Below are positions 7,029-14,956 of a DNA stretch of 28,336 nucleotides, piece by piece (position 1 is the stretch's first letter; every line of letters begins with the position of its first letter). Origin of the DNA: CAMYLY01 sp036397755 (lineage in GTDB: Bacteria; Gemmatimonadota; Gemmatimonadetes; Gemmatimonadales; GWC2-71-9). The stretch spans positions 1 to 28,336 of the forward strand of contig DASWII010000032.1 of the NCBI GenBank assembly GCA_036397755.1. The letters are read 5' to 3'. A model generated the notes under the pieces. The model worked only from the letters and a program-made list of their open reading frames with translations. It did not search any database and was not told where the DNA came from. The position numbers and the translations under genes are program-made.

Positions 7029-8617
7029 TTGGGATCTGCGAGCAACTCGTCGACCTCCGCCCGCGCCGCCAACGCCCGCTCCACCCGCTCGCCGATGTCC
7101 CGAGCCTTCTCCAGGTGGAGTGTCAGGTCGTCGATGGATCCCTGACCCGCGCGCAGTCGCAGCAGCGCGACACGCACCTTCTCGAGCGCGGCGACGGTCG
7201 ACGTCAGGTTTTGGCCCGTATCCCCCCGGTGCCGCAGCCGTTCGGCATTGTGCTCCAACTGGCGAATGACCTGGGGAACGTCGCCCAGCCGCCGGCGGTC
7301 CCCCGCCGCCAAGGTATCGAACGCCTCCTCCGCCGCCTTGCCCAGCACCAGCTCGGTGGCGTCGTTGGACGGGAGGACGCGTTGCGTCGGCGGGGCGATC
7401 CCCCAGCCGGCGACCTTGAAGAACCAGCGGCCGAAGCGGCCGGCCCAGAGCCGGTGCCACACACTGTCGAGACGGCGGAGCCACTTGCGCCTGAGAACGA
7501 TCTCCGCTTCCTCCTCCTGCACCCGCGCCTCGGCGAGCAGCGCCTCGCGAATGTCCTCGAACGCATAGCCTTCGCGCAGGAGCCGGCGGGCAAGCATCAC
7601 AAGCCCCACCAGGAGAATCGTACCGATGATTCCCGGCCCACCGAACGCCACCTGCACGCCGGCGTCACCCACCGCCACTCCCTGCCCGGCCACCGCGGCG
7701 GCCAGAAGCACCATCGTGGACACTTCCGCGTTGCGCACGAAGCTCCGCACCAGCGGGGGCGCGCGAAATTCGCGGCCCCGCACTTCGCCGATGAGTCGCG
7801 CCAGATCGTCACCGCCCTGTATGCGGTCCTCCGGCGCCTTGGCGAGACAGCGGTCGATCGCGTCCGCGAGTCGCGCGGGAATCTCGGCGCGCAGCGAGCG
7901 GACGGCCGGGGCGGGCCGCGCTACCTGTTGGGCGAGGAGCGCCGGCACATTCGCGGTCTGGAACGGCGCGCGGCCGGTCAAGGCGTAGAAGAGGGTGGCG
8001 CCGAGCGAGTAGAGATCGCTGCGCGCGTCCACGGGGTCTCCGCACGCCTGCTCCGGGCTCATGTACCGCGCCGTTCCGATCACGGCTCCCGTGGACTCTT
8101 GTTGCGCCGGTCCCACCTGAGCGATCCCAAAATCGGTGACGAGCGCTCGATCGGTGGCCTGCTCGATCATGATGTTGTCGGGCTTGATGTCACGATGCAC
8201 GATGCCACGTTGATGGGCGTACGCGAGTGCCCACGCCACCTCTTGCAGCAGCTTCATGCCATAGCGCGGACTGATCGGCCCGGCGCGTTCCACGCGCTGC
8301 CGCAGCGTCTCCCCGTCCACATACCCCATCACGAAGAACACGAAGTCGCCGTGCTCCTCGACGATGTGAATCGGCACGATGTTGGGATGTGACAAACCCG
8401 CGGCCGTGCGCGCCTCGCGCAGGAATCGATCGCGCAGCTCCGGGGTCGCGGCGAGGTCGGGCGGCAGGAGCTTGATGGCCACGAGTCGATCGAGTGCCAC
8501 GTCGCGCGCGAGCAGCACGATGCCCATGCCGCCACGACCGAGTTCCCGCTCGATGGAGTAGCGACCTGCCAGTGCGTCCTGGAGCGCGAGAAAATCGGCC
8601 GTGAAGTCTTCCGTCAT
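7025..8617 (-). CDS. Membrane-anchored Ser/Thr protein kinase (PknB-like catalytic domain)
   Basis: 530 residues. The kinase domain spans about 20-285: glycine loop GRGGMG (27-32), ATP-anchoring K49, alphaC E68, catalytic loop HRDIKPDN with D143, DFG D162, and the activation-segment end GTARYMSPEQ. A hydrophobic region at about 300-345 can form two transmembrane helices, which would leave the C-terminal 185 residues in the cytoplasm as well. That tail is helical and charged, with likely coiled coil near 340-370 and 430-520, and has no PASTA, TPR or WD40 sensor domain. The next gene, an outer-membrane barrel, starts inside this gene's stop codon. The kinase diverges from the GntR-slipin pair. 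It is clearly an active kinase by sequence; its input probably comes through the membrane hairpin or the tail, which is inference. Confidence 0.95.
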   Translation of the reverse strand: MTEDFTADFLALQDALAGRYSIERELGRGGMGIVLLARDVALDRLVAIKLLPPDLAATPELRDRFLREARTAAGLSHPNIVPIHIVEEHGDFVFFVMGYVDGETLRQRVERAGPISPRYGMKLLQEVAWALAYAHQRGIVHRDIKPDNIMIEQATDRALVTDFGIAQVGPAQQESTGAVIGTARYMSPEQACGDPVDARSDLYSLGATLFYALTGRAPFQTANVPALLAQQVARPAPAVRSLRAEIPARLADAIDRCLAKAPEDRIQGGDDLARLIGEVRGREFRAPPLVRSFVRNAEVSTMVLLAAAVAGQGVAVGDAGVQVAFGGPGIIGTILLVGLVMLARRLLREGYAFEDIREALLAEARVQEEEAEIVLRRKWLRRLDSVWHRLWAGRFGRWFFKVAGWGIAPPTQRVLPSNDATELVLGKAAEEAFDTLAAGDRRRLGDVPQVIRQLEHNAERLRHRGDTGQNLTSTVAALEKVRVALLRLRAGQGSIDDLTLHLEKARDIGERVERALAARAEVDELLADPK

Positions 8618-8662
8618 GCGCTGGGAAGTTATCCGCGATGAGCCCTACGGACGACGGGCGCG

Positions 8663-9172
8663 ATGGGATTCGACCCGGCTGGCAGGACGAGGGCCCCGAA
8701 CCTATCCTTCTGCAAGTTCTCACAGGCTGATGGGCCATTGACCGAGCTGTCGCCGTCCGCGTTCACCCGCCGCCTGGCGCTGTCCCTGGGTTCCGGCGGG
8801 GACACGTCGTTGTCCCGCCGCATCGTCGATCATGTGTGGGAGGCGGTCGTCGAGGGTGTGCTCGAGACCGGCGAGCGCCTCCCCACCAGCCGGCAGCTGG
8901 CGGTGGAGTTGGGCGCGAGCCCCAAGGTCGTGGAGCGGGCCTATCAGGAACTCGAGCGACTGGGCGTGGTGGCGGTGCGCGCGGGGGAGGGCACGTTCGT
9001 GAGTCTCGACGCGCCCGATGCCGAGGTCCGCGAGCGATACCAGCGCCTCGCGGCGATCGCGAGCGAAGCGGTGCGGGAGGCCGAAGCGCTGGGATTCACG
9101 CGATATGACCTGAGCGATACGATCGCGGAGCAGCCCGCCGAGCCCGCACCGGACAGCGAGGGGGTCTCATGA
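8663..9172 (+). CDS. GntR-family transcriptional regulator, short form without effector domain
   Basis: Up to 169 residues. A winged helix-turn-helix lies at about 50-117, with 'LSRRIVDHVWEAVVEG', 'GERLPTSRQLAVELGAS' and 'VVERAYQELERLGVV' followed by the wing 'GEGTFV', all classical GntR features. After the wing only a helical tail of about 50 residues remains, so there is no FadR, HutC or aminotransferase effector domain; the size resembles the YtrA/YhcF group. The start is uncertain. ATG 8663 leaves only 45 bp to the divergent kinase, while an in-frame TTG at 8738 gives 144 residues and a 120-bp intergenic region. Neither has a strong ribosome-binding site. Its stop overlaps the slipin start (ATGA at 9169-9172), so it is cotranslated with the slipin and may autoregulate the divergent region. 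Confidence 0.9.
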   Translation: MGFDPAGRTRAPNLSFCKFSQADGPLTELSPSAFTRRLALSLGSGGDTSLSRRIVDHVWEAVVEGVLETGERLPTSRQLAVELGASPKVVERAYQELERLGVVAVRAGEGTFVSLDAPDAEVRERYQRLAAIASEAVREAEALGFTRYDLSDTIAEQPAEPAPDSEGVS

Positions 9173-10140
9173 TTGTCGTTCCCGTGCAGTCGTCGACCAA
9201 GGTGATGCGCCGTCCCCCGTCGTCGCCCACGGATACGCGCTATCCGGTTCCGGCCGTCGCGGCGGGCCTCGCCGCCGGGGCCGCCGTCGGGGCGGTGACG
9301 TTCGCGCTCGCCCCCGTCGGAGTGGCGGTGGCACTGGGCGTGCTCGTCACGGCCGCGTTGGGATCGTCGATCAAGTTCGCCGACCAGTGGGAGAAGGCCG
9401 TGGTCCTTCGCATGGGCCGCTATCGGGGGTTACGCGGGCCGGGCATGTTCTTCGTCGTGCCGATCATCGACCGGGTGACCTATCACATCGATCAGCGCAT
9501 ACGCACGACCGATTTCGGCGCGGAGTCCTGCCTGACGAAAGACACGGTGCCGGTCAACGTGGACGCCATCGCCTTTTGGATCGTCTACGACGCCGAGCGG
9601 GCGGCGCTTGAGGTGCAGGAGTATGAAACCGCGGTGGTGCTCGCCGCGCAGACGGCGCTGCGGGACGCCATCGGTAAGCACGATCTCGCGGAGTTGATTC
9701 AGTCGCGGAAGGAACTCGGCAGAGGCCTTCAGGAGACGCTCGATCGCAAGATGCACGATTGGGGCATCCAGGTGCAGTCGGTCGAGATTCGTGACGTGAT
9801 CATCCCCAAGGCGCTCGAGGAGGCGATGTCGCGTCAAGCGCAGGCGGAGCGCGAGCGGCAGGCCCGGATCATCCTGGGCACCGCGGAAACCGAGATCGCC
9901 TCGAAGTTCGTCGAAGCTGCGAAGAGCTATGCCGAGAACCCCACGGCGATGCAGTTGCGAGCGATGAACATGCTGTACGAGAGCATCGTCAAACGTGGCT
10001 CGCTGATGGTGGTGCCGTCGGGGCTCGCGGACTCCCTGAACCTCCCCGGCGTGCTCGGCATGGCTGGAGCGGGTGGGGCGAAGTTCTTCGAGAAGATGGC
10101 GGAGGGTACCGAAGGCGAGGGGGCGAAGGAGCGGGAGTAG
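9169..10140 (+). CDS. Slipin (stomatin-like SPFH/band-7 membrane protein)
   Basis: 323 residues. A hydrophobic hairpin (about 28-66) precedes the SPFH domain (about 68-240), which has typical slipin stretches such as 'VVLRMGRYRGLRGPG', 'TKDTVPVNVDAIAFW' and 'WGIQVQSVEIRDVIIP'. A helical oligomerisation region rich in Gln, Arg and Glu ('RQAQAERERQAR', about 222-233) follows. SPFH proteins form large membrane-associated cages and organise membrane microdomains or proteolysis. Bacterial slipins are usually paired with an NfeD-type membrane protein; here no NfeD is nearby and the partner is a GntR regulator coupled by a 4-bp overlap. The gene converges on the acyltransferase with a 24-bp gap containing a small CCCGCGCGGG palindrome (10143-10152). 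Family call secure. Confidence 0.95.
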   Translation: MIVVPVQSSTKVMRRPPSSPTDTRYPVPAVAAGLAAGAAVGAVTFALAPVGVAVALGVLVTAALGSSIKFADQWEKAVVLRMGRYRGLRGPGMFFVVPIIDRVTYHIDQRIRTTDFGAESCLTKDTVPVNVDAIAFWIVYDAERAALEVQEYETAVVLAAQTALRDAIGKHDLAELIQSRKELGRGLQETLDRKMHDWGIQVQSVEIRDVIIPKALEEAMSRQAQAERERQARIILGTAETEIASKFVEAAKSYAENPTAMQLRAMNMLYESIVKRGSLMVVPSGLADSLNLPGVLGMAGAGGAKFFEKMAEGTEGEGAKERE

Positions 10141-10164
10141 CGCCCGCGCGGGTGCGGGGCGCGG

Positions 10165-11505
10165 TCATGGCGGAGTGTCCGGCGAAGCCTGGAGGCGATA
10201 GACCTGATCGAGGCGCTGGGCCAACTGCCGCTGTTTCTCCTGGAGGGCGAGAACCGCCTTCCGCCGGGTGCGCAAGAACAGGAAGCTCCGCGCGTCGGCC
10301 CATGCGCCGCGCCATCGCTCGCGGATCCGGAGACCCAGCATGCCCAGCGCCGGCACGCCCAGGGCGATGACGGGAAACGCCAGTGGGTGAATCACGAACG
10401 CCCCGATGCTCGCCAGCGCCGCGAGCCAGATGCCGTAGACCGCCGTTCCGACCATGAGCTTGTAGGTCGATCGCTGATCGGTGTCCGGTTGCATGCGTGC
10501 CGCCACGCGCCCGGTGATCGTGTACGGAACCCAGAACATGAGATAGCTCGCCACGGCGATCAGCACCGCCGGGAGGGAGACGATGGCCAGCCGGCGCGCG
10601 CTCCAACGCACGGCGGCCCCGGCCGTCGTGTCCCGCGCGAGATCCCGCGGGCCCAGTCGCAGGCGGTGCAGGCGGATCGCGTGCTGGCGCACCGCCTCGA
10701 TGAGGGCGTGATGTGCGCCGTCGGGTCGCGCTCGCAGCGCGTGCAGGATGCGCGTGGTTTCAGCGGTCCGTGCGATCCGCTCGCTCGGATCGCCCGTGCC
10801 GCCGAACTCCGACTCCCACACCTCGAGCGCGGATTCGACGATGGGGCGGTCCTCCCATTCATCGAGATTGACCGTCACGCGTCGCAGGGCCGTGGCGATC
10901 CGGTCCGTCAGCTCGCGAACCGACCGGGCATCGTCCGCGTCTCGGCTCGCCAGATCGTCCCAGGCGATGGGAGGACCGATGACGACCTGCGCTTCGGAGC
11001 GGAACACGTCTTTGGACCGGAACACCAGGCCCACAGGGACGACGGGAAACGACCGGTCCAGGCGGCGGGCGGCGCCGAGCGCTATGCGGGCCGCGCCGGT
11101 TTTGAGGGGAGCGAGCGACGGTTCGCTGTGGCTGAGGCCCTCGGGAAAGATCCCGACCGCCGCCCCTCCAGCGAGCGCCTGATGCACTGCTTGGAACATC
11201 TCTTCGTTGCGCGCCATCTGGCGCGGATCGTCGGCCCGGCGGTACACCGGGATGGCGCCCGATCCCCGCACGAGCCAGCCGACCTTGGAGTCGGTAAACA
11301 GGGTTGCCTTGGCCAGGAAGCGGACCTTGCGGCGGGACGCCGCAATGACGAGAACGGGATCGAGCAGGGAGTTGGGATGGTTGGCGACCAGGAGAACCGG
11401 GCCCCTCCCCGGGACCGTCTGCCCGCCCACGGTGAGCCGGTAGTAGATCGACCCCGCGAGGCGGCCGGCGAACGAGAAGACGGGAAGAAGCCACATCGGT
11501 CCCAA
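10165..11505 (-). CDS. PlsC-type glycerolipid acyltransferase with C-terminal membrane domain
   Basis: 446 residues (an internal ATG three codons in is also possible). The LPLAT domain occupies about 15-230. Motif I is NHPNSLLD (residues 42-49), an H-x5-D spacing as in the yeast GPAT/DHAPAT-like branch rather than the usual H-x4-D. A later motif is FPEG (120-123), followed by SHSEPSLAPLKTGAARIALG. The domain transfers acyl groups to glycerol-3-phosphate or lysophosphatidate in phospholipid synthesis at the cytoplasmic face of the inner membrane. About residues 300-400 hold two to four hydrophobic segments and the end is basic and helical, as in larger members of this branch. It is a single gene, convergent with the slipin and divergent from the small membrane protein. 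The exact acceptor substrate cannot be read from sequence. Confidence 0.92.
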   Translation of the reverse strand: MGPMWLLPVFSFAGRLAGSIYYRLTVGGQTVPGRGPVLLVANHPNSLLDPVLVIAASRRKVRFLAKATLFTDSKVGWLVRGSGAIPVYRRADDPRQMARNEEMFQAVHQALAGGAAVGIFPEGLSHSEPSLAPLKTGAARIALGAARRLDRSFPVVPVGLVFRSKDVFRSEAQVVIGPPIAWDDLASRDADDARSVRELTDRIATALRRVTVNLDEWEDRPIVESALEVWESEFGGTGDPSERIARTAETTRILHALRARPDGAHHALIEAVRQHAIRLHRLRLGPRDLARDTTAGAAVRWSARRLAIVSLPAVLIAVASYLMFWVPYTITGRVAARMQPDTDQRSTYKLMVGTAVYGIWLAALASIGAFVIHPLAFPVIALGVPALGMLGLRIRERWRGAWADARSFLFLRTRRKAVLALQEKQRQLAQRLDQVYRLQASPDTPP

Positions 11506-11575
11506 AGGTCGGCGGTGCGGGGCGGACTGTCCAGCGATGGCGAAACCAGGTGGCGGCCCGGTCCGTAGGTAGTAC

Positions 11576-11589
11576 GTTCACAGGTGAAC
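11576..11589. promoter_or_regulatory. Operator-like palindrome GTTCAC-AG-GTGAAC
   Basis: Perfect 6-bp half-sites with a 2-bp centre. It lies in the 99-bp divergent region between the acyltransferase and the small membrane protein, ending 4 bp before the latter's ribosome-binding site. The position suits a repressor site or an mRNA structure near the start. No matching second copy was seen. No clear -35/-10 pair was recognised beside it. Confidence 0.35.
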
Positions 11590-11604
11590 CACTGGGAGGT
11601 TTGC

Positions 11605-11934
11605 ATGAGTGAAGGTCGCGGGAATGTCATGGCCGGGATGGGCTGGATGCTGGGCCTGTCGGTGGCGCTGGCCTGGATGCCGATGCTCGGGCCGTTTATC
11701 GCGGGATTCGTCGGTGGACGGAAAGCCGGGACGATCGGGGCGGCGTTGCTCGCGGCCATCCTCCCGGCGTTCCTGTTCATGATCCTGGCGGGACTCTTGA
11801 GCGTTCTGCTCGGGTGGGTTCCCATTCTTGGGCAACTCTGGGCGATGGTCGCCGGCTTGGGCGGCTGGGTTATCTCGACCGCTTCGGGGGTTCCGTTGGT
11901 GCTTGGCGCGCTGCTCGGCGCCGCCACGCGCTAG
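11605..11934 (+). CDS. Small polytopic membrane protein
   Basis: 109 residues. ATG 11605 is favoured over an in-frame GTG at 11584 because GGGAGGT (11594-11600) sits 4 nt upstream. Three to four hydrophobic segments rich in Gly, Ala, Leu and Trp cover nearly the whole chain: roughly 11-35, 45-66, 70-90 and 92-107. A short GGRKAGT turn lies between the first and second segments. There is no cysteine or charged catalytic residue pattern. It resembles the many small Gly-rich inner-membrane proteins of unknown function (DUF5518-like in appearance). It diverges from the acyltransferase and is followed by a hairpin, so it is probably monocistronic. Function unknown. Confidence 0.8.
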   Translation: MSEGRGNVMAGMGWMLGLSVALAWMPMLGPFIAGFVGGRKAGTIGAALLAAILPAFLFMILAGLLSVLLGWVPILGQLWAMVAGLGGWVISTASGVPLVLGALLGAATR

Positions 11935-11986
11935 CCGCGACGCGCCTGGCCGGCGCGATCGCGGCTCATCCGAACCTGCAGCCCCA

Positions 11987-12016
11987 CGGGGAGCGCGTGC
12001 AAGGATGCGCTCCCCG
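11987..12016 (+). terminator. Strong GC hairpin downstream of the small membrane protein
   Basis: 10-bp stem (CGGGGAGCGC at 11987-11996 with GCGCTCCCCG at 12007-12016) and a 10-nt loop, 52 bp past the stop at 11934. There is no U-run. It is a likely terminator of the upstream gene, judged by position and stability. Confidence 0.5.
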
Positions 12017-12078
12017 CCGTGCGTCCGGGCCCACGGCGCCGCCCATTCGTGGAAGCAGCGTGCAGCGCCGCCGCCCCT

Positions 12079-12107
12079 CGAACTCCGGTTAACCGGGCTG
12101 TTATCAT
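12079..12107 (+). promoter_or_regulatory. Candidate promoter with an internal 12-bp palindrome, upstream of the DUF5916 gene
   Basis: A TATCAT box (12102-12107, five of six to TATAAT) is the best -10 in this gap. The -35 position, 18 bp upstream, reads TCGAAC, a weak match. The perfect palindrome CCGGTTAACCGG (12085-12096) lies in the spacer, where a bound regulator would block polymerase. If used, the leader before the GTG at 12215 would be about 100 nt. The rest of the 280-bp gap (11935-12214) holds the hairpin at 11987-12016, a small GCGGAG/CTCCGC hairpin at 12128-12142 and a T-run near 12167, and no gene. Confidence 0.35.
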
Positions 12108-12214
12108 TACGACCGCGCCGTGCCCTCGCGGAGCCGCTCCGCGCCGACTCCGAATCTCCGAGTGGGTTTTTGGGCATTGCATACCGGTGAATCGCCATCA
12201 AAGGGTCGAGTCTG

Positions 12215-14944
12215 GTGCGCTTCGTTCCATCGGTTGGTGGAGTATGTCTCGCCCTCGCGTGGGCCGTGCCAGGTGCATTGTCCGCGCAAGCAGCGGGTGA
12301 GAGCGCCGCGGCCGCGCGACGCACGCGAGCCGTCGAGCGGGTGACTCCAGTCCATATCGATGGACGGCTGAACGAGGCCGCGTGGGCAGATGCGCCGGTC
12401 GCGGGCGACTTCGTGCAGCGCCTGCCTGTGGAGGGCGCGCCCGCGACGGAGCGAACCGAAGTCAAGATTCTCTTCGACGATCACGCGATCTACGTCGGCG
12501 CCCGCCTATTCGATCGCGAGCCGCACACGATTGCCCGGCAGTTGATGCGACGTGACAGCTTCGGACAGTTCGATTTCTTCGAGGTTGCGTTCGACCCCAA
12601 CCGTGACCGTCGCACGGCGTACCTCTTCAACGTGAGTGCCGCCAACCAGCAGCGCGACGAGTACTGGTTCGACGATTCCCAGGAGGACGATGCGTGGGAC
12701 GCCGTGTGGGAATCCGCGGTCCAGATGGACTCGCTGGGATGGTCGGTGGAAATCCGCATCCCACTGTCGCAAATGCAGTATGAGTCGGCGGACGAGGTCC
12801 AGTCGTGGGGTGTCAACTTCATTCGGCGTCGTTTGCGGACCAACGAGGTGTCGCACTTCTCGTTGATGTCACGGCTCCAGCGGGGAACGGTGAGTCAGTT
12901 CGGGGAGATCGAGGGAATCCTCATCACTCGCCCGGCGCGGCGGCTCGAGGCGCGTCCGTATGTCCTGTCGAGCGCGTTCGCGAGTCCGGTGGAAACGGGC
13001 GACCCGTTCGCGTCGAATCCGGAGTTGTACGCGAGCGCCGGGCTGGATGCCCGCGTTGGGCTGGGTTCTCAGTTCACGCTCAACGCGACGGTCAATCCGG
13101 ATTTCGGACAGGTGGAGGCGGATCCGGCGGTCATCAACCTCTCGGCGTTCGAGACGTTCTTTCAGGAGCGACGCCCGTTCTTCGTCGAGGGTGCGCAGAT
13201 CTTCGATTACCAGTTGTCGGGTGGACGCAATCGGCTGTTCTACAGCCGGCGGATCGGACGGAGTCCGCACGGTGATTCTCCGGAAGACGCGGAGTTCTCC
13301 GACGTGACGGAAGCCGTCACGATTCTCGGGGCGGCGAAGGTCACGGGTCGCACCGCCGGGGGCACCTCGGTGGGTGCGTTGGCCGCGGTCACCCAGCTGG
13401 AACGGGGAAGAGGGTACTTCGCCGCCGGGGATAGCGTGCGGGTGTTCATGGCGGAGCCCCGCACCGATTATGGGGTGTTGCGAGTGCAACAGGACTTCAA
13501 CGGCGGTGCGTCCACGATCGGCGCCATGACGACCCTGCTTCGTCGTGGCCTCCCCGCCGACGGGACGTTCGACTTTCTCCCGCAAGCGGCCTTGGGATTC
13601 GGGGTCGATTGGGAGTTGCAATGGGCCGACCGTGGCTGGGCGTTCTTTGGGTATGCCGCCGGCAGTCACATTCGCGGTGACTCGACCGCCATGATCGCAA
13701 TCCAGCAATCGAGCAACCACTATTTCCAGCGGCCGGATTCTCGGTGGGTATCCCTGGATTCCAGTGCGACCTCGATGACCGGGCTCGATTGGCGCATGAC
13801 CGTGGAGAAGCGACGCGGGCGGCACTGGACCGGATCGATCTGGGCGGCACAAGTCACGCCGGGATTCGAGATCAACGACTTGGGATTCAGCAGCCGCCAG
13901 GAGGTACTCGACGGTGGTCTGCAGATCCGCTACCAGGAGATCGAACCGGGAGAGTCGTTCCGGAGCTACCAGGTCACGTTCTCGACCTATCACAACTGGA
14001 GCCACGATGCGTTGAAGGACGCGCTGTCCCTCACCTCCTGGCGACGCGCGCATGTCGGTGGCTCGTTCAACGTGAGCAGCGAGCTCGAGTTCCTCAACTA
14101 CTGGCGGTTCGAGGCAAGTGCCAACGTCAGGCCGACCACGATGGATCGCACGGCGACGCGGGGCGGGCCGCTCATGGCCAACCCCCGATCCTACTCCGGG
14201 CGCCTCGAGTTACAGACGGATAGTCGCAGGCGGCTGAGTGTGGGGTCGAGTGTGAACTACGATTGGGCGCACCAGAGATCCGGCCGGGAGTTCGGTGTCA
14301 GTCTGTCGCTGGAGTATCGGCCGAGTTCTCAAGTGGAAATCGAGATCGAGCCCGAGTGGAGCCGGAGCACGGTCGGCGCACAGTACATCGGCAGATCCGA
14401 CGCCGTCCCGTATGCGGCCACCTACGGCTCGCGCTATGTGTTTGCGGATTTGGAACGAACAGAGTTCTCGTTCGAGACCCGACTCGACATCGCTTTCACG
14501 CCGTCGCTCAGCTTGCAACTCTTCGCGCAGCCGCTGGTGTCGTCCGGCGAGTACGTCGCGTACAAACAGCTGCGCACGCCGGAGACGTTTGGGTTTCTCG
14601 CGTTCACCGAAGGCGTGCACGCCCTGGCGGGTGGCACGAACGTCTGTACTGGCGGCGCGACGTGTGTGGACGAAAACAACACGCGGCACATCGATCTGGA
14701 CGGCGACGGCGCCTCCGACTACGCGTTCGGCGATCGAGACTTCAACGTGCGGTCGCTCGTGGGCAATCTCGTGCTGCGATGGGAGTATCGGCCGGGATCC
14801 ACGATCTTCTTCGTGTGGCAGCGTCGCCAACACGATCGAACTCAGGTCGGCGACTTCTCCTTCCGCCGGGATATCGGGGCGTTGTTCTCGGCCCCCTCCG
14901 AGAACATGTTCATGATCAAGGTCAACTACTGGATCGGATTGTGA
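12215..14944 (+). CDS. DUF5916 outer-membrane protein (CBM9-like domain plus beta-barrel)
   Basis: 909 residues from a GTG start with AAGGG-type Shine-Dalgarno a few bases upstream. The signal peptide ends near LSAQA (about residue 26). Residues about 40-230 form a CBM9-like carbohydrate-binding module: 'HIDGRLNEAAW', 'KILFDDHAIYVGARLFD', 'FFEVAFDPNRDRRTAYLF' and 'WSVEIRIPLSQMQY'. The remaining 650 residues are the DUF5916 region, with 'NPDFGQVEADPAVINLSAFE' and 'ERRPFFVEGAQIF' as hallmarks, followed by amphipathic strands of a large outer-membrane barrel. Near the C-terminus a DxDxDGxxD calcium loop (D827, D829, D831, D835) follows two cysteines (C811, C817) and precedes 'FNVRSLVGNLVLRWEYRPGS'. 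Such proteins are abundant in Gemmatimonadota and Bacteroidota and presumably bind or import polysaccharide or peptide, but no substrate is established. The PD-(D/E)XK nuclease gene follows after 12 bp. Confidence 0.93.
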   Translation: MRFVPSVGGVCLALAWAVPGALSAQAAGESAAAARRTRAVERVTPVHIDGRLNEAAWADAPVAGDFVQRLPVEGAPATERTEVKILFDDHAIYVGARLFDREPHTIARQLMRRDSFGQFDFFEVAFDPNRDRRTAYLFNVSAANQQRDEYWFDDSQEDDAWDAVWESAVQMDSLGWSVEIRIPLSQMQYESADEVQSWGVNFIRRRLRTNEVSHFSLMSRLQRGTVSQFGEIEGILITRPARRLEARPYVLSSAFASPVETGDPFASNPELYASAGLDARVGLGSQFTLNATVNPDFGQVEADPAVINLSAFETFFQERRPFFVEGAQIFDYQLSGGRNRLFYSRRIGRSPHGDSPEDAEFSDVTEAVTILGAAKVTGRTAGGTSVGALAAVTQLERGRGYFAAGDSVRVFMAEPRTDYGVLRVQQDFNGGASTIGAMTTLLRRGLPADGTFDFLPQAALGFGVDWELQWADRGWAFFGYAAGSHIRGDSTAMIAIQQSSNHYFQRPDSRWVSLDSSATSMTGLDWRMTVEKRRGRHWTGSIWAAQVTPGFEINDLGFSSRQEVLDGGLQIRYQEIEPGESFRSYQVTFSTYHNWSHDALKDALSLTSWRRAHVGGSFNVSSELEFLNYWRFEASANVRPTTMDRTATRGGPLMANPRSYSGRLELQTDSRRRLSVGSSVNYDWAHQRSGREFGVSLSLEYRPSSQVEIEIEPEWSRSTVGAQYIGRSDAVPYAATYGSRYVFADLERTEFSFETRLDIAFTPSLSLQLFAQPLVSSGEYVAYKQLRTPETFGFLAFTEGVHALAGGTNVCTGGATCVDENNTRHIDLDGDGASDYAFGDRDFNVRSLVGNLVLRWEYRPGSTIFFVWQRRQHDRTQVGDFSFRRDIGALFSAPSENMFMIKVNYWIGL

Positions 14945-14956
14945 ATCGAGTGCTCC

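Noticed and set aside
7029..7484. N-terminal extension of the Omp85-type barrel frame
   Set aside because: It lies inside the kinase gene in another frame, is Gly/Arg/Ala-rich, and would put a normal signal peptide in the middle of the protein.
10143..10152. CCCGCGCGGG palindrome between slipin and acyltransferase as a terminator
   Set aside because: Too short a stem with no real loop and no T-run; expected by chance in DNA this rich in G and C.
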